41,110 nt of DNA from Thermoplasmatota archaeon (GTDB lineage: Archaea > Thermoplasmatota > Penumbrarchaeia > JANQNL01), in the NCBI GenBank assembly GCA_028279585.1, contig JANQNL010000168.1:1-41110 (forward strand), in the 5' to 3' direction. Under the pieces are notes generated by a model, which saw nothing but the letters and a program-made list of their open reading frames with translations, ran no database searches and was not told the origin of the DNA. Positions 31,136 through 39,306 of this stretch are shown here, piece after piece (positions within the stretch are counted from its first letter, which is position 1; every line of letters starts with the position of its first letter). Made by a program: the position numbers and the translations under genes.

Positions 31136-33544
31136 TCAGTCCTCGAGGAAATCATCATCCTCTAGTTCATCGATCTCCTCCACCTCTTCCTCCACCACCT
31201 TCTTCTTCTTCTTCCCCTTCTTCTTTGGCTTGGGTTCTGGCTCGGGTTCTTCCTCATCCTCGTATTCCATGGGCTCTTCCTCGGCAGCCACAGCAACAGG
31301 TCCAGCGTGTTTCTCCACCGTGACCTCCTGCATCTTTTCTGCGGCTTCGGCGTCCTCGCGCTCGAACCTGTTCTCAAGGTCCACAAGACGCCTGTTTACG
31401 CTGCCGAGCCGGATGAAACAACCGAAGACGAAGACGAGCAGTAACACGAAGTAGATTATCACAAGCAGGACACAAACGCCTGCTCCAATTCCGACATACA
31501 TGAGCACCTGGACTGCGTTGTCCATGATGCCCCCGATGTCCGGAAGTCCCAGGTCGAAACCGCCCATGCCGCCTGGCATATTGTCAGAATCGTAATGTGA
31601 CTTCGGTGGGTCACTGGTACCATTGTAAAGGACGTCCCCATTGTTGAGGACCTGCATGGTGAAGTTCTCGATGATCACGGTGTCATCCTTGACCACACGA
31701 ACGGTGTAATTGCCTGCTGGGAAGTTCTCGTTGAACCTCGCATTTCCATCCATGTCGGTCTCCTCGCTGACGGTGTTCGTTCCGTCCGAAACCTCGACGG
31801 TAGCTCCTTCGATGTCCTTTCCATCTGAAGACTGGATAGGTCCGATCTCGAAGTCGCCTCCGTCACCGCCATCTCCTCCTCCACCTCCGGAACCACCATC
31901 CCAGCCATCTCCACCGCCACCGCCTCCGCCACCACCATCTCCACCGCCGCCTCCGCCACCACCATCACCACCATCACTTGGGAAGGATGAGGCGTTGTTT
32001 GGATCGGTGCCTGCCCAATACTCATCGATGTTCATGGCCCCGTCTCCATCTGGGTCCATGTCGCTATCAACATAGTTCGGGTCAGTTCCGTATGTGATCT
32101 CCCAGTGGTCGTCCATCATATCCTGGTCAGTGTCGGACTGGGTCGGGTCAGTGCCGTTCTCATACTCCTGGATGTTAGTGAGCTGGTCACTGTCCTGGTC
32201 CATACCAGCATCGTCGGTGTTGGGATTGAGCCAGTACTTGTTCTCGTACTGATCGTCCATTCCATCGCCATCGGTGTCCGAATTGTTCGGGTCGGTGCCG
32301 AAGTTGAACTCATCACTGTTCATCAGACCGTCACCGTCAAGGTCGTCACTGGCATCGTTGGTGTTCGGGTCCAGACCATACTTGACCTCGAAGTCATCGT
32401 TCATGCCGTCCTGGTCCGAGTCACCCATATTGGGTTCTGTCCCGTAAAGATACTCGTCAAGGTTGGACAGACCATCTCCGTCCCAATCCTGGGCAGAGTC
32501 ATTGGTCAGTGGATTGAGGCCATAGTCCTTCTCCCAACCATCTGGCATACCATCATCGTCAGTATCATTGTCCAATGGGTCTGTGGATTGATCACCCCAG
32601 TTGTACTCCTCATGGTTGGTCAGACCATCAGCATCAGGGTCCTCTGTGGTGTCGTAGTAGGTAAGATTGAGACCATTGTTGTATTCCCATGCATCAGGCA
32701 TGTTATCGTTATCGGAATCACCACTGTTCGGGTTGGAACCGAGGTTGAACTCCAAGAGATTGTCGAGACCATCTGAGTCCTTGTCGGATGCTGAATCGTT
32801 CGTCGTCGGATCGAGACTGTTGTTGTACTCCCATCCGTCCGGCATGGTGTCATCGTCGGTGTCTGCATCGAAAGGATCGGTATTTGAGGACTCTTCCTGG
32901 GCGTTAGTCAATCCATCCGCATCAGGGTCCAGGGAGGCATCGTCGACCAATGGGTTCAAGTTGTTATCTATCTCCCATTTGTCGTTCATTCCATCAGAAT
33001 CTGTGTCAGCATTATCGGGATCGGTCCCGTTCTCGTACTCTGCTAAAGCGTTCAGCTGGTCGGAGTCCCTATCCTCACCAGCATCGTCCGACTTGGGGTT
33101 GTACGAGTTGTTTATCTCATATCCGTCCGGCATACCGTCATCGTCGGTATCGTTGTCATGTGGGTCAGTGTCCTGTGCGAACTCGTCCGAGTTCTTCAGA
33201 CCGTCTGCGTCTGGGTCCTGGTTTGCGTCACTGTTGTTGGTGGCGTTCAGTCTATGATGGACCTCCCAACCATCCTTCATGGTGTCGTCATCTGAATCAT
33301 CATCCTGTGGGTCGGTCCCATTGAGGAACTCGCCAAGATTGTCCAGGTTATCATTGTCGGGGTCCAGGCCAGAGTCGTCGGTCCCGTTGTCAAGACCATT
33401 GGCCCCTTCCCAATCGTCGTCCATGTCATCCAAGTCGGCATCTGTCCTGGTCCCTGCCCATCCTGTGTTCATTACCATGGCACAGTAAAAGATCAGAAGC
33501 AAAGCTAGTACGGCCGTTATCACAATTCGATGAAGAGATCTCAT
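31136..33544 (-). CDS. thrombospondin type-3 calcium-repeat surface protein with membrane anchor
   Basis: 802 residues from the ATG at 33544 (GGAGG 6 nt upstream; a longer reading to 33580 is rejected). Signal peptide about 1-29. From about residue 60 come nine calcium-binding repeats of about 48 residues plus part of a tenth, each with a DPDxDGLxNxxEYxxGTDP half and a DTDxDGMPDGWE half. A Gly/Asp linker of about 40 residues, a Cna-B-like beta domain (TVEVSDGTN, NYTVRVVKDD) and a membrane helix follow. The cytoplasmic end has a short coiled coil and a Lys-rich then Asp/Glu-rich tail. Probably a calcium-stiffened cell-surface stalk or S-layer-associated protein. Confidence 0.87.
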   Translation of the reverse strand: MRSLHRIVITAVLALLLIFYCAMVMNTGWAGTRTDADLDDMDDDWEGANGLDNGTDDSGLDPDNDNLDNLGEFLNGTDPQDDDSDDDTMKDGWEVHHRLNATNNSDANQDPDADGLKNSDEFAQDTDPHDNDTDDDGMPDGYEINNSYNPKSDDAGEDRDSDQLNALAEYENGTDPDNADTDSDGMNDKWEIDNNLNPLVDDASLDPDADGLTNAQEESSNTDPFDADTDDDTMPDGWEYNNSLDPTTNDSASDKDSDGLDNLLEFNLGSNPNSGDSDNDNMPDAWEYNNGLNLTYYDTTEDPDADGLTNHEEYNWGDQSTDPLDNDTDDDGMPDGWEKDYGLNPLTNDSAQDWDGDGLSNLDEYLYGTEPNMGDSDQDGMNDDFEVKYGLDPNTNDASDDLDGDGLMNSDEFNFGTDPNNSDTDGDGMDDQYENKYWLNPNTDDAGMDQDSDQLTNIQEYENGTDPTQSDTDQDMMDDHWEITYGTDPNYVDSDMDPDGDGAMNIDEYWAGTDPNNASSFPSDGGDGGGGGGGGDGGGGGGGGGDGWDGGSGGGGGDGGDGGDFEIGPIQSSDGKDIEGATVEVSDGTNTVSEETDMDGNARFNENFPAGNYTVRVVKDDTVIIENFTMQVLNNGDVLYNGTSDPPKSHYDSDNMPGGMGGFDLGLPDIGGIMDNAVQVLMYVGIGAGVCVLLVIIYFVLLLVFVFGCFIRLGSVNRRLVDLENRFEREDAEAAEKMQEVTVEKHAGPVAVAAEEEPMEYEDEEEPEPEPKPKKKGKKKKKVVEEEVEEIDELEDDDFLED
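31984..33367 (-). repeat. tandem repeats of about 144 bp coding for the calcium-binding units
   Basis: The coding sequence repeats with a 48-codon period nine times, plus a partial tenth; unit six carries three extra codons. Units have diverged at the DNA level, so this is an old array. Next to it (about 31863-31975) is a near-triplet GGT/GGA-type stretch coding for the Gly-rich linker, likely prone to length change. Confidence 0.8.
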
Positions 33545-33582
33545 GTAAGGCCTCCTGAGATAGCAGGTGAAGTAAATCAAGG

Positions 33583-33637
33583 GGGTTTATGAATGTTGTC
33601 ACTCGTTCGGTCCCCATATGGTAAGCTCGATATCGAG
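33583..33637. promoter_or_regulatory. divergent promoter region between the calcium-repeat gene and queA, with palindromes
   Basis: On the minus strand TTCATAAAC (33593-33585) is a plausible TATA box for the calcium-repeat gene. CTCGATATCGAG (33626-33637) is a perfect 12-bp palindrome and CCATATGG (33614-33621) an 8-bp one; either might be an operator. No ribosome binding site precedes queA, so queA may be leaderless. Confidence 0.4.
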
Positions 33638-33676
33638 TGAAAACAAGTATTAGTACCATCCCACCTTTCTCCCATT

Positions 33677-34714
33677 GTGGACCTCTCCGATTTCATCTAC
33701 GACCTCCCCAAGGAGTTCATTGCCCAGGCACCCCTGGATGACCGCTCATCCTCCAAGATGATGGTGGTCGACATCGCTGGGGACAGGCTCGAGCACAAGC
33801 TGTTCTCGGACATTCTTGACGAGTTCGAGCCAGGCGATGTCCTGGTCCAGAACGACACCAAGGTCATCCCTGCCAGGCTCTTTGGGACGAAGGAGAGCGG
33901 GGGGAAGGTCGAGGTGTTCCTCATCTGTGATCTCGGTGGTGATGAGTGGGAGGTCTTCGTCAACGGTAAGAAGATTAGGTCCGACACCAAGGTGGCCATC
34001 CCGAACATCGAGGATCCCGCTCTGATCGTTGAACCGATCGAGCGGATCAAGGGCACCCGGTTCAAGGCCAGGCTGGTACCTCAGGGTGGATCTGTGATGG
34101 AGCTTGTGACGAAGCACGGCCAGATGCCAACTCCCCCATACATCCGGCAGCTCCTGAACGAGCCAGATAAGTACCAGACCGTTTACGCCCAGAACGAAGG
34201 GTCCGTAGCTGCACCTACTGCTGGATTCCACTTCACGCCAGACCTGATGGAGGCCATCCAGGCCAAAGGAGCGAAGGTCGCTCGACTTACCCTTCATGTT
34301 GGCCTGGGAACGTTCGTTCCAGTAAAGACCGAGAAGGTCGAGGACCATGAGATGGAGCAGGAGTGGTATTCCATCCCGAAGGAGACCGCGGATACCATCA
34401 ATGAGGTGCTGGCTGGGTCCGGTAGACTGTGGGTGTGTGGGACCACCTCGGTCCGTGCCCTGGAGTCAGCAGCCTTGGAGGATGGTACCGTCCCAGCTGG
34501 TGAGGGGATAGCTGGGATCTTCATCTACCCGGGTTACGAGTTCAAGGTGAAGTTCTCCAGGTTCATCACGAACTTCCATCTACCTGGGTCCACGCTCATC
34601 ATGCTGATCAGCGCGTATGCTGGGAGGGAGAGGGTGCTGGGGGCTTATGAGGTGGCGAAGGAGCGGAAGTATCGCTTTTACTCCTTCGGAGATGCGATGT
34701 TATTGAAGAAATGA
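33677..34714 (+). CDS. queA: S-adenosylmethionine:tRNA ribosyltransferase-isomerase
   Basis: 345 residues, full length for QueA. Family signatures are clear: the N-terminal DLPKEFIAQAPLDDRSSSKMM, LVQNDTKVIPARLFG, TPPYIR, SVAAPTAGFHFTPDL, LHVGLGTFVPV, CGTTSVRALES and the C-terminal TNFHLPGSTLIMLISAYAG. QueA transfers the ribosyl part of SAM to preQ1 at tRNA position 34, giving epoxyqueuosine. Archaea normally make archaeosine at position 15 and lack queuosine, so the gene probably came from bacteria. The GTG start at 33677 has no ribosome binding site. No other queuosine gene is in view. Confidence 0.93.
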   Translation: MDLSDFIYDLPKEFIAQAPLDDRSSSKMMVVDIAGDRLEHKLFSDILDEFEPGDVLVQNDTKVIPARLFGTKESGGKVEVFLICDLGGDEWEVFVNGKKIRSDTKVAIPNIEDPALIVEPIERIKGTRFKARLVPQGGSVMELVTKHGQMPTPPYIRQLLNEPDKYQTVYAQNEGSVAAPTAGFHFTPDLMEAIQAKGAKVARLTLHVGLGTFVPVKTEKVEDHEMEQEWYSIPKETADTINEVLAGSGRLWVCGTTSVRALESAALEDGTVPAGEGIAGIFIYPGYEFKVKFSRFITNFHLPGSTLIMLISAYAGRERVLGAYEVAKERKYRFYSFGDAMLLKK

Positions 34715-34747
34715 CCAGGCAGAGCTTGGTGACAAGAGATCATTTTT
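34714..34747 (+). terminator. hairpin and T-run after queA
   Basis: ACCAGGC (34714-34720), loop AGA and GCTTGGT (34724-34730) form a 7-bp stem with one G-T pair, starting on the last base of the stop codon. TTTTT (34743-34747) follows 12 nt later. Likely the 3' end of the queA transcript. Confidence 0.5.
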
Positions 34748-34974
34748 CAGCATCAGATGGAAGAGCAAGTATATGGTGGAAAATGACCTTTCTTCTCTGG
34801 CTGGAAATTTCTTAGTGGACCATCGAACCTCAAGTGAATGTTAGCTCGCTTCCAAACGCTACCGGTTGATGGTAGGTTCTGTGGGTCGGTTGATGGGAGA
34901 AAGGATAATGGGGAATGGAAGCCCTTTCTTCCATCTGCGCTCGTCGCAAGATACAATGACGGTCTGACGAAGCT

Positions 34975-35023
34975 GCGGTTGGATGTTTAGGTCGGTGTGG
35001 CATCCAGCCTAACATCCAACCGC
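34975..35023. repeat. 16-bp inverted repeat with one bulge
   Basis: GCGGTTGGATGTTTAGG (34975-34991) pairs with CCTAACATCCAACCGC (35008-35023), leaving one unpaired T, around a 16-nt loop. Flanking GACGA and TCGTG can extend the stem beyond a small internal loop. Confidence 0.75.
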
Positions 35024-35166
35024 GTCGTGAACCACATCGTGGTTTGCGGCTGCGGACAGAACTTTTCGATCCATAGATCAACGACGAAGAAAAGTTACTG
35101 ATAGTTCCAACTCGCGGAAAGAAATATTGTCATATATGGCCCGAAAACGAGGACGAGGAAGAAAGG

Positions 35167-35212
35167 TTCGTTGCGAACACATACAAATGCTTACTAAGGT
35201 GTTCTCAACGAA
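35167..35212. repeat. 14-bp inverted repeat with one mismatch upstream of smc
   Basis: TTCGTTGCGAACAC (35167-35180) and GTGTTCTCAACGAA (35199-35212) pair at 13 of 14 positions, with an 18-nt loop. It lies 30-80 bp upstream of the smc TATA-like boxes, so it would be outside the smc transcript and might be a protein-binding site. Confidence 0.65.
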
Positions 35213-35243
35213 TTTCTGTCTGGATGTCCTCATTTGGTGGGCC

Positions 35244-35273
35244 TATATATAACAATATTTATATATGCATATA
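35244..35273 (+). promoter_or_regulatory. smc promoter with two TATA-like boxes and a 12-bp palindrome
   Basis: TATATATAA (35244-35252) and TTTATATATG (35258-35267) are both TATA-like. TATATGCATATA (35262-35273) is a perfect palindrome overlapping the second box. A leader of about 80-105 nt would precede the TTG at 35375. Confidence 0.5.
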
Positions 35274-35374
35274 CATATGGCCGTACTTGGGATGGGCATG
35301 TCCGGGATCCGACGATATGGCCAATGCAAAGTATTCTGTGTACGTTCATCGAAGATGAGGAGGGTTGTTGACAC

Positions 35375-38300
35375 TTGTTCCTGAAGGAAATCCATCTGGA
35401 GAACTTCAAGTCGTTCGGAAAGAAGATGAAGGTGCCAATACCGAAGGGTTTCACAGCCATCACAGGCCCCAATGGCTCTGGCAAGTCAAACCTCTCGGAC
35501 GCTATACTTTTCGTGCTTGGACCCAGAAGCCCAAAGAAGATCAGAGCGGCAAGGCTAACGGACCTGATATTCAACGGTGGTCCCACTGGCCGAGGAGCAA
35601 AGTACACCAAGGTCAGCCTGGTGTTCGATAACTCCGACAGGATGATGCCGTTCAACAACAACGAGGTCACCCTAACAAGGCTTGTGAAGATCTCACCCAC
35701 TGACAAGGAGAAGTACTACAGCTACTTCTACGTCAACGGGAAGAGCTCCTCGCTCAACGAGTTCTCGAACCTCCTGGCCAACTGCAGGATATCTGCAGAT
35801 GGATACAACATCGTCCAGCAGGGTGATATCCAGGGCATGATCAACATGGGCTCGGTGGATCGGAGGCGGATACTCGACGAGATGGCTGGTATCACCAAGT
35901 TCGACGAGCAGATAAACAAGGCCAACAAGCAGAGGGAGAAGGTCGAGAGCAACGTCGAGAAGCTCGAGCTCATCCTCTCTGAGATAGAGAAGAACCTGGC
36001 CGAGTTAAAAAAGGACAAGGAGAACGCCATCAAGTACAAGGAGCTCAAGGACGAGCTCGTAAGTACCAAGTCCAACCTGGCCTTCAGAGAGAAGTACGAG
36101 TTGGAGACCCAGCTTGCAGGCCACCACAACCAGGTCGCCAAGCTCATAGCGGACAAGGAGTCCATGACCGAGAAGGTCGAGGAGCTTTCCAGGAAGATGG
36201 CCAAGGACCAGACCGACCTTGCAGATGTTGAAGAGGAGATCGCCGAGCGCGGGGGTGAGGAGGGTCGGAGGCTCAAGGAACAGATCGATGGCATTAGGCT
36301 CAAGATCTTTGAGGACAAGGCACAGATCGAGGCCGCAGAGGACTCCATCACAGATGCCAAGCGCGAGCTGGAGTTCAGCAAGCGCGACATGAAACAGCTT
36401 ACCAAATCACTCAAGGACCTGGAGCTTCAGATGGGCAAGGACCAGAAGGAGCTATTGAAGGTCAAAGGATCAGCGGACGAGGCAAAGGAGAAGCTCGATG
36501 GGATAGAGAAGGAGATCTCCCAGACCAATGTCAACCTCATGGAGCTTAACCGTGACATGACCAAGCTCAACCAGACCCTTGAGTCCGTGATCGCACAGCG
36601 ACACGAGGCCGAGCTTGCAGCGGACAGGTTGTCCAAGCAGAGCGACGACATCAGGGCAGACCTTGCAAGGCTCGAGGAAGAGCTCAAGACAGCAGACTTC
36701 AACCTCAAGGACGCCCAGTGGCAGATGGAGGAGCTTAAGAAGGAGACCAAGGGCGAGGTCAAGGAATCCCCCAAAGCACTCCAAGCGGCCTTCATGAAGG
36801 CCAAGGCCAAGGAGAGAAAGCTCCAGGACGAGGCCAGGGACCTGGAGGATGCGGTCACCAGGCTCAATCGCGAGTATCAGAAACTCAAGGCCATGCAGGA
36901 TGCCCAGGAGCAGGCGAAGCGTGGCTATACCAAGGCAATAGACGCAATCATGGACGCCAAGGCAAGAGGTAACATCAAGGGCGTCATCGGCACCATCGCC
37001 CAGCTGGGTGAGGTGTCCGCAGAGTACGAAGAAGCTCTCTCTGTTGCAGCAGGCGCCAGGATGATGGCCATAGTCGTCGAGGACGATCAGTCAGCAGCTG
37101 ACTGCATATCCTACTTGCGTAAGAACAAGCTCGGAAGGGCAACGTTCCTACCGCTCAACAAGCTCATGCCAGGCCATCCCCGCGGTAAATCCCTTATCGC
37201 ATCCCGAGACCCATCAGCGGTCGGGTTCGCCATCGAGCTCATCAACTTCGACGAAAAGTACCGAAACGCGTTCTGGTATGTGTTCCAGGACACGGTGGTC
37301 GTCAAGGACCTGGACGCATCACGCAGGCTCATGGGTGGTGTTAGGCTCGTAACCCTTGACGGTTCACTCACAGACCCACAGGGTGGTATGTCCGGTGGCT
37401 CCAGGATGAAGGACCGCAAGGTCTCCTTTGGAAAGGAGTCCGCATCCCAGCTCGAAGGTATCGCAGGCGAGCTGTCCAAAGCACAGATCCATGCGGATTC
37501 TGTGGCCGAGGAGCTCCGTGTCGTCAGGGCAGAGATCGACCAGCTTGAAGGCAAGCTCCGAGATGCCAGTGGCAAGGAGGGCGAGGTCCTCAAGCAGATG
37601 GAGGTCATCAAGCTCCGCATCGATGAGTTCAAGAAACAGTCCGACTCCATGACCAAGGAGGTCAATGGAAAGAACGCTGAGCTTGAGAAGGCCAAGAAGA
37701 AGGTCGCAGATGCCGAGGGCGAGATAGCTGGTTTCACTTCCAAGATAGAGAAGTTCGAAAAGGACAAGGAAGAGCTTCGAAAGAAGATCGCCGATGCGAC
37801 CCCGCAGAAGCTGCGTGATACCATCGAGAAGCTCAAGGCCCAGATCTCGGACATGGAGGAGAAGCGTAGGGACCTGGCCTCTGCCATCGAGACCGCGAAC
37901 TCCCAGAAGGACACCTTCTTAGGAAGGAAGGAAGAGGTGGAAAGGGCCCAGGAAGGTTACAATGCCACCATCACCGAGTCCAAGACCAAGATCACAGAGG
38001 CCAAGGCCAACATCGCAGAGCTCGACAAGGAGCTCACCTCACTGCGCAAGGTCGAAGAGACCATGAACACAGCGCTCAAGGGTCTCAACGAGAAGCGTGA
38101 CAAGCTTCGTGAGAACATCACAAGGCGCGAGGAGACCATCAACAACGCTAGGGAGAAGCTCAACTCCTACGATGACCTGGTCAATGCCGAGAAGATAAAG
38201 ATAGTCAATGTGGAGGATACCCTGGCAGAGGTCATGGGCAGGCTCCAGGCCTACGAATCCATCCAGATGTCGGATGCAGAGATAATCGAACTTCCACCGT

Positions 38301-39157
38301 CCGACGACCTGAAGCGAAAGATAGCATCCTACGAGTCACGCATCGAAAGGCTCGGCGATGTGAACATGAAAGCTCTGGAGGACTACGAGTACCAGGAGGG
38401 CAGGCGGACAGAGATAAAGACGAACCTCAAGGACCTGGAGCAGGAGAAGGAGCAGCTCGTTAAGATGGTCGAGGGACTCATCACCAACAAGAAAGAGGGT
38501 CTGATGAAGGTCTTCGATGCTGTGAACGAGAACTTCGGAGTGGTCTACCACGAGATCTCCAACGGCGGCGAGGGTGGTTTGAAGCTTGAGAACGAGGAGG
38601 ACCCATTCGAGGGTGGTCTGGCCATCTGGGCACGACCCCCAGGAAAGAAGGTCCACAGGATCAACGCTCTGTCCGGGGGCGAGAAGTCCATCGCCGCCAT
38701 GTCGTTCATCTTTGCTATGCAGGGTTACGACCCATCACCGTTCTATCTCCTTGACGAGATAGACCAGAACCTTGATGCCATCAACACAGAGATCGTCGCA
38801 AAGCGCATCAAGGCGCATTCCGAGTATGCACAGTTCATCATGGTCACGCTCCACAAGGCGGCCCTCAAAGAGGCCGAGCATGTCTACGGAGCGACCATTC
38901 AGAGGAACGGCATCACAGACCTAATCGGCGTGAAGGTGTCGGAGATAGACACCCTCGACCTAGGTGAGAGCGGTGACTCCGGTTCAAAGAAAGCGGAAGC
39001 GAAGGACGAGAGTTCTGATGAAACACCTATCAAGGAGCCTGACGGGTCGCAACCTCCTCAAGCGATAGCCGAAGGCTTCGACGGCAACGGTGACGGGCAG
39101 CAGACCTTCGAGGATATCTCAGACACTGGCCCACCTCGCGGAGGTGGTGCTGGTTGA
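35375..39157 (+). CDS. smc: chromosome segregation ATPase SMC
   Basis: 1260 residues. Start at TTG 35375 because an in-frame stop lies just upstream (35369-35371) and GGAGGG is 10 nt before it. The N-terminal head has Walker A GPNGSGKS (31-38); coiled coils (about 165-505 and 660-1010) flank a hinge (about 510-650; GVIGTIAQLGEVSAEYEEAL). The C-terminal head has the signature LSGGEKS and Walker B FYLLDEIDQNLD. After the head comes an unusual acidic, disordered tail of about 75 residues ending PPRGGGAG. With ScpA and ScpB it forms the condensin that compacts and segregates chromosomes by DNA loop extrusion. Confidence 0.96.
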   Translation: MFLKEIHLENFKSFGKKMKVPIPKGFTAITGPNGSGKSNLSDAILFVLGPRSPKKIRAARLTDLIFNGGPTGRGAKYTKVSLVFDNSDRMMPFNNNEVTLTRLVKISPTDKEKYYSYFYVNGKSSSLNEFSNLLANCRISADGYNIVQQGDIQGMINMGSVDRRRILDEMAGITKFDEQINKANKQREKVESNVEKLELILSEIEKNLAELKKDKENAIKYKELKDELVSTKSNLAFREKYELETQLAGHHNQVAKLIADKESMTEKVEELSRKMAKDQTDLADVEEEIAERGGEEGRRLKEQIDGIRLKIFEDKAQIEAAEDSITDAKRELEFSKRDMKQLTKSLKDLELQMGKDQKELLKVKGSADEAKEKLDGIEKEISQTNVNLMELNRDMTKLNQTLESVIAQRHEAELAADRLSKQSDDIRADLARLEEELKTADFNLKDAQWQMEELKKETKGEVKESPKALQAAFMKAKAKERKLQDEARDLEDAVTRLNREYQKLKAMQDAQEQAKRGYTKAIDAIMDAKARGNIKGVIGTIAQLGEVSAEYEEALSVAAGARMMAIVVEDDQSAADCISYLRKNKLGRATFLPLNKLMPGHPRGKSLIASRDPSAVGFAIELINFDEKYRNAFWYVFQDTVVVKDLDASRRLMGGVRLVTLDGSLTDPQGGMSGGSRMKDRKVSFGKESASQLEGIAGELSKAQIHADSVAEELRVVRAEIDQLEGKLRDASGKEGEVLKQMEVIKLRIDEFKKQSDSMTKEVNGKNAELEKAKKKVADAEGEIAGFTSKIEKFEKDKEELRKKIADATPQKLRDTIEKLKAQISDMEEKRRDLASAIETANSQKDTFLGRKEEVERAQEGYNATITESKTKITEAKANIAELDKELTSLRKVEETMNTALKGLNEKRDKLRENITRREETINNAREKLNSYDDLVNAEKIKIVNVEDTLAEVMGRLQAYESIQMSDAEIIELPPSDDLKRKIASYESRIERLGDVNMKALEDYEYQEGRRTEIKTNLKDLEQEKEQLVKMVEGLITNKKEGLMKVFDAVNENFGVVYHEISNGGEGGLKLENEEDPFEGGLAIWARPPGKKVHRINALSGGEKSIAAMSFIFAMQGYDPSPFYLLDEIDQNLDAINTEIVAKRIKAHSEYAQFIMVTLHKAALKEAEHVYGATIQRNGITDLIGVKVSEIDTLDLGESGDSGSKKAEAKDESSDETPIKEPDGSQPPQAIAEGFDGNGDGQQTFEDISDTGPPRGGGAG

Positions 39158-39204
39158 CTACATGTAACGTAATGGTTCATATAACTGGACAAGCATATGA
39201 GTGC

Positions 39205-39244
39205 CTAGGGGAGGAGCAGATGGAAGATCTGTTCGCTCCCTTAG
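39205..39244 (+). terminator. two-part hairpin between smc and scpA
   Basis: CTAGGGGAG (39205-39213) pairs with CTCCCTTAG (39236-39244, one G-T pair), and within it CAGAT (39217-39221) pairs with ATCTG (39227-39231). No T-run follows, so it may modulate or process a shared smc-scpA transcript rather than end it. Confidence 0.45.
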
Positions 39245-39306
39245 TAGGGAACAAAGAATATGTCGCAAGACGTAGCATAATGATGACCTATTAGTCAAAG
39301 GTAGGG

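Larger units (their letters stand above)
34748..35374. other. long intergenic region rich in strong hairpins, no convincing protein gene
   Basis: Small frames here lack codon bias and ribosome binding sites. The stretch holds an AT-rich smc promoter near its right end and at least four hairpins: ATGGAA/TTCCAT (about 34915-34934), 34975-35023, AACCAC/GTGGTT with a 3-nt loop (35030-35044) and 35167-35212. AGATGGAAG (34755-34763) could also pair at long range with 34928-34936. GGTTGATGG occurs twice about 23 bp apart (near 34864 and 34887). The density of structure suggests a non-coding RNA or regulatory region. Confidence 0.55.

Noticed and set aside
31984-33367. CRISPR-like array
   Set aside because: The 144-bp periodicity is a coding repeat in frame with the calcium-binding protein; there are no short identical repeats with unique spacers.
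34830-35081. Small minus-strand frames in the queA-smc gap
   Set aside because: Composition is unlike the neighbouring proteins, no ribosome binding site, and the region is dominated by hairpins.
35230-35706. Minus-strand frame crossing the smc promoter and start
   Set aside because: Overlaps the smc head coding sequence and its AT-rich promoter; no motif or ribosome binding site.
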